This document shows, piece after piece, positions 1 to 5,849 of a DNA stretch of 9,381 nt (its first letter is position 1; every line of letters starts with the position of its first letter). Source of the stretch: an uncultured Roseburia sp. (lineage in GTDB: Bacteria > Bacillota > Clostridia > Lachnospirales > Lachnospiraceae); assembly GCA_947384095.1 (NCBI GenBank), contig CANDFU010000038.1:1-9381 (forward strand). The letters are read 5' to 3'. Position numbers and translations under genes: made by a program. Under the pieces are notes generated by a model. It was not told the DNA's origin, did no database searches, and worked only from the letters and a program-made list of their open reading frames with translations.

Positions 1-46
1 TACACTATAACCTACACTCTTTCCCTACACGACGCTCTTCCGATCT
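1..46 (+). other. Illumina P5/read-1 adapter contamination at contig end
   Basis: This stretch is synthetic library sequence, not genome. Positions 14-46 match the full 33-base Illumina read-1 sequencing primer, ending in GCTCTTCCGATCT. It is preceded by TACAC (1-5), the end of the P5 oligo, and by an 8-base block TATAACCT (6-13) where the i5 index sits. The index is one base away from the TruSeq index D501 as I remember it (TATAGCCT). Read on the - strand, the adapter gives the well-known artefact peptide RSEERRVGKECR, which creates a false 60-residue reading frame at 5-187. Genomic sequence begins at 47. Confidence 0.98.
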
Positions 47-101
47 GGTGCGGGAGAGATACCGGTTTTTCAGCTTTGGCGATGCGATGTATATTGAGTG
101 A
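47..101 (+). CDS. queA: QueA C-terminal remnant (tRNA queuosine biosynthesis), 5' truncated by contig end
   Basis: Reading from position 48, the frame gives VRERYRFFSFGDAMYIE and then TGA at 99-101. The block YRFFSFGDAM is the characteristic C-terminus of S-adenosylmethionine:tRNA ribosyltransferase-isomerase (QueA). This cytoplasmic enzyme transfers and isomerises the ribosyl moiety of SAM onto preQ1-modified tRNA to form epoxyqueuosine at the wobble position. Only the last 17 codons are present, because the contig ends in adapter directly upstream. The gene is probably intact in the organism. The call rests on recognising a short tail motif, which is distinctive, but no other domain is visible. 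Confidence 0.8.
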
Positions 102-114
102 GTACAAATCCGCA

Positions 115-139
115 ATCCCATGCAAAATTTGTATGGGAT
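115..139. repeat. 12-bp near-perfect inverted repeat downstream of queA
   Basis: ATCCCATGCAAA (115-126) and TTTGTATGGGAT (128-139) are inverted copies around a single central A. They differ at one position, which would be a G-U pair in + strand RNA. It lies 13 bases after the queA stop and could fold at the 3' end of that transcript. It has no following T-tract, so it is not a standard intrinsic terminator. It could also be a protein-binding dyad. No function can be assigned. Confidence 0.55.
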
Positions 140-202
140 CGCTCCCGTTTGCCGGGCAGCCTGTACGGCTTCTGATTGAAATGGCACAGTCTATGAGGAA
201 AG

Positions 203-242
203 GTTTAAAGGAATCCCCGGGGAACAGCGTCCCCGGGGATTC
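203..242 (-). terminator. Probable intrinsic terminator of the chemotaxis receptor gene
   Basis: GAATCCCCGGGGA (211-223) and TCCCCGGGGATTC (230-242) form a perfect 13-bp inverted repeat with a 6-base loop. Read on the - strand it begins about 48 bases past the receptor stop codon and is followed by CTTTAAACCTTT, a weak U-rich tail. On the + strand no T-run follows, so the - strand is the better assignment. The very strong GC stem could still slow polymerase coming from queA. The stem is certain; the terminator role is likely. Confidence 0.7.
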
Positions 243-289
243 TGGTATCTGGAAATGAATGAAAAATCGTATGGACTGCCTCTTTCGGA

Positions 290-2317
290 TTACCGGATCC
301 GGAACTGGCCGATCAGATGATTTAAAGTCCTTGCCTGACGCAGCAGCTCATTGGAGATTGCCGCGCTTTCTTCAGCCGCGTCGGAATTTGTCTCTATCAC
401 CCTGGAGACTTCCTTGATTCTGTTTTCAACTGAAACGATCATTTCCGATTGCTGGACGCTGGCAAGCGCGATCTCGTCCATCAGCACTTTGATGGACTGG
501 ATGCATTCGTTGATCACCTGCATTGCGGAAATAGCAAGACCTGTGGATTCTGTACCCGTTTTTACGTCGTGTATGGAACGGTCGATCAGGGTGCCTGTGT
601 TCTGCGCGGCCTCGGCGGACCTGGTTGCAAGGGTTCTGACTTCGTCGGAGACGACGGAGAACCCTTTTCCGGCGGAACCGGCCCTGGCGGCCTCAACGGA
701 GGCGTTCAGCGCGAGGACATTCGTCTGGAAAGCGATATCCTCAATGGTTTTTATGATTGTCCCGATCTGTGTTGAGGACTGGTCGATGTTTTTGGTAGCC
801 GCAATCAACTGCTCCATTTTGGTATCGGCTTCGGCAGCATATCCGGCAGCCCTGTCGACCAGGTCACTGGCGCTGCCGCAGCGGGCGGTACTGTTCTGGA
901 TCTGGGCCGTGATGTCCGTGATATTGGACACAAGTCCGTTGATGGAAACTTTTTGCTGTGAGGTTCCCTGGGAGAGTGCCTGGGCGCCTGCCGATACCTG
1001 GTTTGCTCCGTTATTTACCTGGCTGGCGATCTGTGTGATCTCGCGCATCACGTTTGTCAGATGAGAACGGATGCTTTTCAGGCTTTCGGCGAGGATTTTG
1101 AAATCACCGATATAGTAAGATTCATTTTTTGAAACATCCACGGCAATATTGCCGGCTGCCATTTCACCCAGGATCCGGCCGATATCTTCGATTGTTTTGC
1201 GGAGACAGTCGCAGACATGATGTATGGTCTGCGCGATCATGCCGATTTCATCTTTTCTGCCGTAAAAGGATTCCAGCTCCCTGTCGGCGGAGAGTTCCAG
1301 ATTGCCCAGACGGCGGATTGCGTGCTCCATAACCATGAGCTCCCTGCCTTCCCTGTACAAAATCAGCAGTGTGGCAAGCGTGATAATTGCGGCCACGATT
1401 GCGCACATAATGCCTACCGTGGCACGCACTGCCGCGACTTCCTCATATACTTCGGCTGCGTCATTGCGTACCATAAAGACCCAGTTGCGGTCCCTGAGAT
1501 ACTTGTAGACAACCAGCTGGTCGATGCCGTTTTCATCCTGGTAAGAGTATGTAAGAGCCTGTGTGTCGGCGTTTTCGCGGATCCGCTTCAGGATTTCCAG
1601 GTAGCCGCTGTCAGTTGTCTCTGTGTTGAGCAGAGCTTCGTCCTGGTGATACAGATACATGCCGGTTTCTACATTTAAAAACACATACTCGCTGTCGGGC
1701 AGACCTTCGATATTCAGGCCGAGCAGCACATCCATCAGCCGGCTGGCATAAACGCCGGCGCCCACATAGCCGATACACTCCTGACCGTCGAAAAGCGGGT
1801 AATACATTGAAAGGATCATGCTTCCGGTTCCCGGAGATTTCATGATGCCAAGGTTTGTCAGCCTGGGAGCGGCAAGAATGGTGCCGCGGAATTCATCCAG
1901 CGATTCCCCGGAACGGGTGGTGATTCCGATGGCATCCCGGGAGGTATGTGTCAGGACATGGGTAGCAGGCGTGCTGATGTATAATCCCTCAAAGATCCCT
2001 TTGACTGCGGCAAAATCCTCCGTGTATTGCTGGGCCGCACGCAGCAGGTCGGGATTATCGGGATCCGCAAGGAGATCACGGACTTCACTTCCCAGCGCAA
2101 AGGCGGTCATGTATTCTTCGGCGGAAGTCACGTAATCGTTTATGATGGCAGCCCTGGATTCCACGGCGTCAGTCATCTGGTTGGTGATACTGCTCTCTAC
2201 CATAGAGGCAACGTGGCCGGAAACGGTAAACCAGAGCAGTACCATTCCGATAAAAGTGATGACTGTCGTAATAATGCTGATACGTGTAGCAAGTTTTCGG
2301 TTTGTCAGAAAGTCCAT
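290..2317 (-). CDS. Methyl-accepting chemotaxis protein with periplasmic-type Cache sensor
   Basis: This is a 675-residue membrane chemoreceptor that senses an extracellular ligand and controls the CheA kinase through CheW. A first membrane segment (about 12-33) is followed by an extracellular region of about 260 residues. That region resembles a double Cache domain, with stretches such as SMYYPLFDG and IGYVGAGVYASRL. A second membrane segment lies at about 299-321, then HAMP-like linker sequence (about 322-420). The long helical signalling domain runs to the end. Its hairpin tip at about 527-550 carries the family hallmark QTNVLALNASVEAARAG, then the KGFSVVSDEVRTLA block. No CheR-tethering pentapeptide is seen at the C-terminus (GQFRIR). 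I chose the ATG at 2317 because AGGGGG (2325-2330) lies 7 bases upstream. An upstream in-frame ATG at 2362 adds 15 residues but lacks such a site. The ligand cannot be told from sequence. The gene stands alone, with its own promoter and terminator. Confidence 0.93.
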   Translation of the reverse strand: MDFLTNRKLATRISIITTVITFIGMVLLWFTVSGHVASMVESSITNQMTDAVESRAAIINDYVTSAEEYMTAFALGSEVRDLLADPDNPDLLRAAQQYTEDFAAVKGIFEGLYISTPATHVLTHTSRDAIGITTRSGESLDEFRGTILAAPRLTNLGIMKSPGTGSMILSMYYPLFDGQECIGYVGAGVYASRLMDVLLGLNIEGLPDSEYVFLNVETGMYLYHQDEALLNTETTDSGYLEILKRIRENADTQALTYSYQDENGIDQLVVYKYLRDRNWVFMVRNDAAEVYEEVAAVRATVGIMCAIVAAIITLATLLILYREGRELMVMEHAIRRLGNLELSADRELESFYGRKDEIGMIAQTIHHVCDCLRKTIEDIGRILGEMAAGNIAVDVSKNESYYIGDFKILAESLKSIRSHLTNVMREITQIASQVNNGANQVSAGAQALSQGTSQQKVSINGLVSNITDITAQIQNSTARCGSASDLVDRAAGYAAEADTKMEQLIAATKNIDQSSTQIGTIIKTIEDIAFQTNVLALNASVEAARAGSAGKGFSVVSDEVRTLATRSAEAAQNTGTLIDRSIHDVKTGTESTGLAISAMQVINECIQSIKVLMDEIALASVQQSEMIVSVENRIKEVSRVIETNSDAAEESAAISNELLRQARTLNHLIGQFRIR

Positions 2318-2386
2318 AAGATTTCCCCCTGCGGTAAAGAAAAATTTCAGATTTGATAACAAATGATGTTGGTGTAAACAGGATTT

Positions 2387-2415
2387 ATGTTAGCATAATC
2401 GGCCCGGATTTTCAA
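2387..2415 (-). promoter_or_regulatory. Sigma-A type promoter of the chemoreceptor gene
   Basis: On the - strand, TTGAAA (2410-2415) and TAACAT (2387-2392) are separated by exactly 17 bases. TG lies one base before the -10, making an extended -10 element. It is placed about 70 bases upstream of the receptor start. The spacer also contains GCCGATTA, which resembles the -10 of motility sigma factors (sigma-D/sigma-28). No convincing CTAAA element is found 15-16 bases before that motif, so the housekeeping promoter is the preferred reading. Confidence 0.65.
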
Positions 2416-2450
2416 GTCTGATGCATGGACAGGGGAGGATAAAAGAAAAT

Positions 2451-2480
2451 CGAATATATGCGGCAAAGATATGGTATACT
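2451..2480 (+). promoter_or_regulatory. Extended -10 promoter of the Y-polymerase cassette, with a weak LexA-box-like half-site
   Basis: TATACT (2475-2480) preceded by TGG (2472-2474) gives a TGnTATACT extended -10, about 44 bases before the polymerase ATG. No good -35 hexamer exists at the right distance. CGAATATATG (2451-2460), which overlaps the -35 position, matches nine positions of the Gram-positive LexA box CGAACATATGTTCG. All the matches fall in the left part, and the right half-site is lost. SOS control is plausible for this gene family but not demonstrated here. Confidence 0.5.
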
Positions 2481-2523
2481 GTCCCAAAAGGGCGGGATCA
2501 GAAAAGCGGCAGGGAGGGATACC

Positions 2524-4053
2524 ATGAACGACGGGCAGCACACTTATATTGCAATCGATCTGAAATCTTTTTATGCCTCGGTGGAATGCGTGGAGCGGGG
2601 CCTGGATCCGCTGACGACAAACCTGGTAGTGGCGGATTTAAGCAGGACGGAAAAGACGATCTGTCTTGCAGTGTCGCCTTCTTTAAAGGCCTACGGCATA
2701 CCGGGGAGGCCGAGGCTGTTTGAGGTTCTGGAGCGCCTGGGGGAAGTGAATGCGGAGCGCAGGAGAAGGGCGCCGGGACAGACGTTTTCGGGCGCCTCGT
2801 ATCTGGACGAGGAATTAAAACGCCGGCCGGAGCTTGAGGTGTCTTACCTTGCGGCGCCGCCGAGGATGGCGCTCTATATGGAATACAGCACGAGAATCTA
2901 TCACATCTATCTGAATTATGTGGCGCCGGAGGATATCCATGTCTATTCCATTGACGAGGTTTTTATGGATGTGACGCATTATCTGAGGGCCCGCCATATG
3001 ACGGCGAGAGAGATGGCCGCGGAGATGGCAAAGGATGTACAGCGGCAGACCGGTATCACCGCGGCGGCGGGGGTCGGGACGAATCTGTATCTGTGCAAGG
3101 TGGCAATGGATATCGTTGCGAAACGCGCGAAGCCGGACAAAAACGGTGTGCGCATCGCGACGTTAAACGAGATCAGTTACCGCAGGGTTTTATGGAATCA
3201 CAGGCCGCTGACGGATTTCTGGAGGGTCGGCCGCGGCTATCAGAAAAAACTGGAGTCGGCGGGACTTTTTACGATGGGAGACATCGCCCGGTGTTCGCTG
3301 GGCGGTCCGCAGGATTATCACAATGAAGAACTGCTGTATCAGATGTTCGGAGTCAATGCAGAGCTGCTGATCGACCACGCCTGGGGATTCGAGCCGGTCA
3401 CGATTGATCTGATCAAGGCATACCGGCCGTTAAGCAGCAGTGTGAGCTCCGGGCAGGTGCTGCACTGTCCCTATGATTTTGCCGGAGCCCGGGTAGTGGC
3501 CCGGGAGATGGCGGATGCGCTCTCGCTTGGCCTAGTGGAAAAGGAGGCAGTGACGGATCAGATGACGCTCACCGTCGGCTATGACGTCGAAAGCCTTCCG
3601 GACCCTGCGCGTGAGCGCGGTTATCGGGGGACGGTGACGGAGGAACGGTACGGGAGAAAGAGGCCCGGACATGCCCACGGGACGATAAATCTGGACCGGA
3701 AGACCTCCTCTGCCCGGCTGATCGTCGATGCGGTGACAAAACTGTTTGATGAGATCGTAAATCCCGGCCTGCTGGTGCGCAGGATTACCGTCGCGGCAAA
3801 TCACGTCGTCGGGGAGCAGGCGGCGGGAGAGGCGGAACCGTTTGAACAGATGGAGCTGTTTACCGACTATGCGGCTCGAAAGAAGCAGCGGGAAGAAGAG
3901 ACGGCAGAGTTTGCGAAAGAGCGCAGGCTCCAGGAGGCGGTGCTGGCGGTAAAGGAGAAATACGGAAAAAACGCCATTTTAAAAGGCATGAATCTGCGGG
4001 AGGGAGCGACGGGGCGGGAGCGCAATCAGCAGATCGGAGGGCACAGGGCATGA
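2524..4053 (+). CDS. Y-family translesion DNA polymerase (UvrX/YqjW/UmuC type)
   Basis: This 509-residue error-prone polymerase copies across damaged template bases. The palm begins with IAIDLKSFYASVE, giving catalytic Asp12 and Tyr17 at the steric-gate position five residues later. The second metal-binding motif is YSIDEVFMD, with Asp144 and Glu145. The thumb follows (about 225-260, with a helix-hairpin-helix-like stretch FWRVGRGYQKKLESAG), then the little-finger domain (about 300-430). QMELF at 442-446 fits the beta-clamp binding consensus, so the protein should act at the sliding clamp. The charged tail ending in KEKYGKNAILKGMNL is typical of the Firmicutes UvrX/YqjW branch and absent from DinB. 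I chose the ATG at 2524 because AGGGAGG (2511-2517) lies 6 bases upstream. An earlier in-frame ATG at 2458 lies upstream of the -10 element. The gene is translationally coupled to the YolD-like gene that follows. The exact biological name is uncertain; the family is clear. Confidence 0.93.
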   Translation: MNDGQHTYIAIDLKSFYASVECVERGLDPLTTNLVVADLSRTEKTICLAVSPSLKAYGIPGRPRLFEVLERLGEVNAERRRRAPGQTFSGASYLDEELKRRPELEVSYLAAPPRMALYMEYSTRIYHIYLNYVAPEDIHVYSIDEVFMDVTHYLRARHMTAREMAAEMAKDVQRQTGITAAAGVGTNLYLCKVAMDIVAKRAKPDKNGVRIATLNEISYRRVLWNHRPLTDFWRVGRGYQKKLESAGLFTMGDIARCSLGGPQDYHNEELLYQMFGVNAELLIDHAWGFEPVTIDLIKAYRPLSSSVSSGQVLHCPYDFAGARVVAREMADALSLGLVEKEAVTDQMTLTVGYDVESLPDPARERGYRGTVTEERYGRKRPGHAHGTINLDRKTSSARLIVDAVTKLFDEIVNPGLLVRRITVAANHVVGEQAAGEAEPFEQMELFTDYAARKKQREEETAEFAKERRLQEAVLAVKEKYGKNAILKGMNLREGATGRERNQQIGGHRA

Positions 4054-4466
4054 TGGAACGTTTAAAGTACGACGATATTCTTTATCTGCCGCATCATGTG
4101 TCCGAACGGCATCCGAGGATGCCGCTTTCGGACCGTGCGGCGCAGTTTGCGCCGTTTGCCGCGCTCACCGGGTATGACGCGGCCATCCGTGAGACTGCGA
4201 GGCAGACGCAGGAGCGGGCGGAACTGAATGAGGATGAAAAAGAACTGCTTGACAGGCGGCTTCGCCTGCTGTTCGGGGAGATGCCAGCGCCTCCGGAGGC
4301 GGCGTTTACGTATTTCAGGCCGGATGAGAAAAAGAGCGGGGGCGCATATGTCACGGTCACGGGGCGGGTGAAAAAATATGAGCCGCAGACGCGCCGTATT
4401 TTTCTGGAGGACGGTACGGTTTTTCCGGCGGACGATCTCACCTGGATTGAGATCTGCCGCAGATAG
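4050..4466 (+). CDS. YolD-like protein, partner of the Y-family polymerase
   Basis: This is a soluble 138-residue protein of the YolD-like family. The N-terminal region has the family-type stretch RMPLSDRAAQFAPFAALTGYD, followed by a helical segment rich in Glu and Arg (about 45-75). A beta-rich C-terminal part includes YVTVTGRVKKYEPQTRRIFLEDG and ends in a TWIEI strand. In Bacillus, YolD-like genes sit beside UvrX/YqjW polymerases and are SOS-linked; their biochemical role is not settled. Here the ATG overlaps the polymerase stop as ATGA (4050-4053). GGAGG (4036-4040) lies 9 bases upstream, so coupled translation is expected. A second ATG at 4053 is an alternative start. The 3' end overlaps convergent nudC by 29 bases. 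Confidence 0.88.
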   Translation: MMERLKYDDILYLPHHVSERHPRMPLSDRAAQFAPFAALTGYDAAIRETARQTQERAELNEDEKELLDRRLRLLFGEMPAPPEAAFTYFRPDEKKSGGAYVTVTGRVKKYEPQTRRIFLEDGTVFPADDLTWIEICRR

Positions 4467-5424
4467 GAATGCCGTCAGAACGCGGCGCGTCTGTGCGTCC
4501 CTGCACCGGATATCGGGAAACCTTTCCGCCGTCAGCAGTTTTTTGTATTTTGAAATACGCCATCATCTCCCTTGTCAGGCTGATCTCTTCCGCGTCGTCG
4601 GGGATGTCGCGATAGTTAATCCACTCGGCGGTGGAAAGTTCCTCCTCGTCGAGACGGATTTCGTCCGGGCCGTCCAGTTCACAGAAATACCCCAGCAGAA
4701 GATTTGCGTCAAATCCCCAGGGCTGGCTTTTGTAATAGCGGATATTTTTTACTTTGAGGCCGACTTCTTCCATGACTTCCCGCGCCACGGTTTCCTCCGC
4801 CGTCTCGCCGATCTCGGTAAAGCCGGCGATCAGGGCATAGCGCTTATATTCGCGGCCCGCGTATTTTGTCATCAGGATCCGGTCGCCGTCTGTCAGTCCC
4901 ACGATGACGGCGGGGGCGATCTTCGGGAATACCACATTGCCGCAGGACGGGCAGGAGAGCATGCGCAGCGTCCGATCCGGGACCAGTGTTTTTCCGCATC
5001 TGCCGCAGTGCCGGTTGTCCCGGTACCAGACGTGCAGATGCCAGGCTGTCGCCGCGGCAAAAACCTGTGCTTTCGGAGGCCGGGGCCTTAAAAGGGACAG
5101 GCGTACATATTCATAATCTGATGCCGGTATTATCGCATTTTCGGAAAAGGAAGAAAAATCAGCCAGAAAGTAGGAGGTTTCCGCTCCGGGCTCACGTTTC
5201 TCCGGTTGTTCCGGCCCCATGGTAAAAAGAAATATGAGTTCCGGCAGTTTTTCTCCTTTCTTTTTACACCAGGTTTTTAAGGCGCCGAATGTGGGAAATG
5301 AGACGCGGCCGCCTTTTCGGACACAGACTTCGTTTCCGCGGAAAGAGAGAATGCGGCTGTCCGTACCGGGGGGTTCCGGCTGGTAGGCGTTACAGAGACG
5401 GTCCGGCTGAATATCCTGTATCAT
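4438..5424 (-). CDS. nudC: NAD(H) pyrophosphatase NudC (Nudix hydrolase)
   Basis: This 328-residue enzyme hydrolyses NADH/NAD+ to NMN(H) and AMP; the NudC family also removes NAD caps from RNA 5' ends. The N-terminal domain (about 1-130) is followed by a zinc ribbon with Cys140, Cys143, Cys158 and Cys161 (CGRCG and CPSCG). The Nudix domain has the box GX5EX7REXXEEXG at about 201-222, with the catalytic REVMEE. Just after it comes SQPWGF (233-238), the NudC signature usually written SQPWPF; the Gly replaces the usual Pro. The ATG at 5424 has AGGAG 10 bases upstream. The last 35 or so residues after FKIQK are polar, have no recognisable domain, and run into the 3' end of the YolD-like gene, so they may be a non-essential extension. 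The protein is longer than E. coli NudC (257 residues). No terminator is seen beyond the stop. Confidence 0.92.
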   Translation of the reverse strand: MIQDIQPDRLCNAYQPEPPGTDSRILSFRGNEVCVRKGGRVSFPTFGALKTWCKKKGEKLPELIFLFTMGPEQPEKREPGAETSYFLADFSSFSENAIIPASDYEYVRLSLLRPRPPKAQVFAAATAWHLHVWYRDNRHCGRCGKTLVPDRTLRMLSCPSCGNVVFPKIAPAVIVGLTDGDRILMTKYAGREYKRYALIAGFTEIGETAEETVAREVMEEVGLKVKNIRYYKSQPWGFDANLLLGYFCELDGPDEIRLDEEELSTAEWINYRDIPDDAEEISLTREMMAYFKIQKTADGGKVSRYPVQGRTDAPRSDGIPICGRSQSR

Positions 5425-5484
5425 ATTTTAAAATCTCCTTTTTTGATGAAAATTATATTTCCGCCAGTCTGGGCGTCTGATCCC

Positions 5485-5513
5485 ATTATAAAAAATTGGG
5501 AAGAAATCTGCAA
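5485..5513 (-). promoter_or_regulatory. Sigma-A promoter of nudC
   Basis: On the - strand there is a perfect TATAAT (5485-5490), with TTGCAG (5508-5513) 17 bases upstream as a poor -35 that matches only TTG. It lies about 60 bases before the nudC ATG. The -35 end touches the edge of the dispersed repeat (direct repeat starting at 5512), so the repeat may have brought in or altered the upstream promoter context. Confidence 0.6.
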
Positions 5514-5692
5514 GGACAAAGAATCCGGCCCTGCCGGATTCTGCGCCTGCGTCGGGTCGCTTTTGCGGCGTATTTCTTCTCCGACGCAGTGCGATCCCGC
5601 CCGGAGGGCATTTTCTTTGATAGGAAAGGAAGCTGTTTGGGGACTTCACAGCGGCAGGCTTTTTCCTGTGAAAGGACAAAAAATCCGGCCCT
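5512..5692 (+). repeat. Dispersed intergenic repeat, copy A, with 160-bp direct terminal duplication
   Basis: This is the bulk of the 425-base divergent gap between nudC and the membrane protein gene. Positions 5523-5681 align without gaps to the reverse complement of 7718-7876: 33 differences in 159 bases, about 79 % identity, with the first 75 bases about 91 % identical. It contains a 9-bp hairpin with a 3-base loop (5521-5541, GAATCCGGC/GCCGGATTC). It also contains a second inverted repeat, CTGCGTCGG (5547-5555) with CCGACGCAG (5581-5589). A 21-base segment, AAGGACAAA followed by G or A and AATCCGGCCCT, occurs at 5512-5532 and 5672-5692 with one mismatch, exactly 160 bases apart, as if a second unit began there. 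The open frames here are judged non-coding. Apart from the repeat and the two flanking promoters, I see nothing else in this gap. Confidence 0.85.
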
Positions 5693-5762
5693 TGCGCAGA
5701 AGAGCGGCTGTAGCCACTTTCCCCGAAAGAACGGACCGGAATGAGTCAGAGGAATGTTCGGA

Positions 5763-5791
5763 TTGACAAACCCCGGGACAGGAAATAAAAT
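5763..5791 (+). promoter_or_regulatory. Near-consensus sigma-A promoter of the membrane protein/GH172 operon
   Basis: A perfect TTGACA (5763-5768), a 17-base spacer and TAAAAT (5786-5791, five of six matches) lie about 58 bases before the ATG at 5850. It is the best promoter in the window and suggests strong constitutive expression unless repressed. The spacer contains CCCCGGG (5771-5777), a small palindrome. No long operator dyad is evident. Confidence 0.8.
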
Positions 5792-5849
5792 TAGAAATGG
5801 ATGTGCAACAGGAACTGGCGGAAGATAAGGATGAGGAGTGGAGGAGTTT

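Noticed and set aside
5..187. A 60-residue - strand reading frame at the contig edge
   Set aside because: Its C-terminal end is translated adapter sequence (RSEERRVGKECR) and the rest crosses the queA tail on the opposite strand.
351..1064. A long + strand open frame (237 codons) opposite the chemoreceptor
   Set aside because: It lies fully antisense to the conserved signalling domain of the receptor, has no family features, and is explained by codon bias of the real gene.
2458..2523. An upstream ATG extending the Y-family polymerase by 22 residues
   Set aside because: It lies upstream of the likely -10 element, while the ATG at 2524 has an excellent ribosome site and gives the normal family N-terminus.
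4378..5091. A 237-codon + strand open frame across the YolD end and nudC
   Set aside because: It is antisense to the zinc ribbon and Nudix box of nudC, which are clearly the real coding sequence; it also has no sensible ribosome site.
5496..5744. Small open frames on both repeat copies as possible small proteins (also 7706-7945, - strand)
   Set aside because: Differences between the copies are spread evenly over codon positions, and the frames end inside unrelated flanking sequence.
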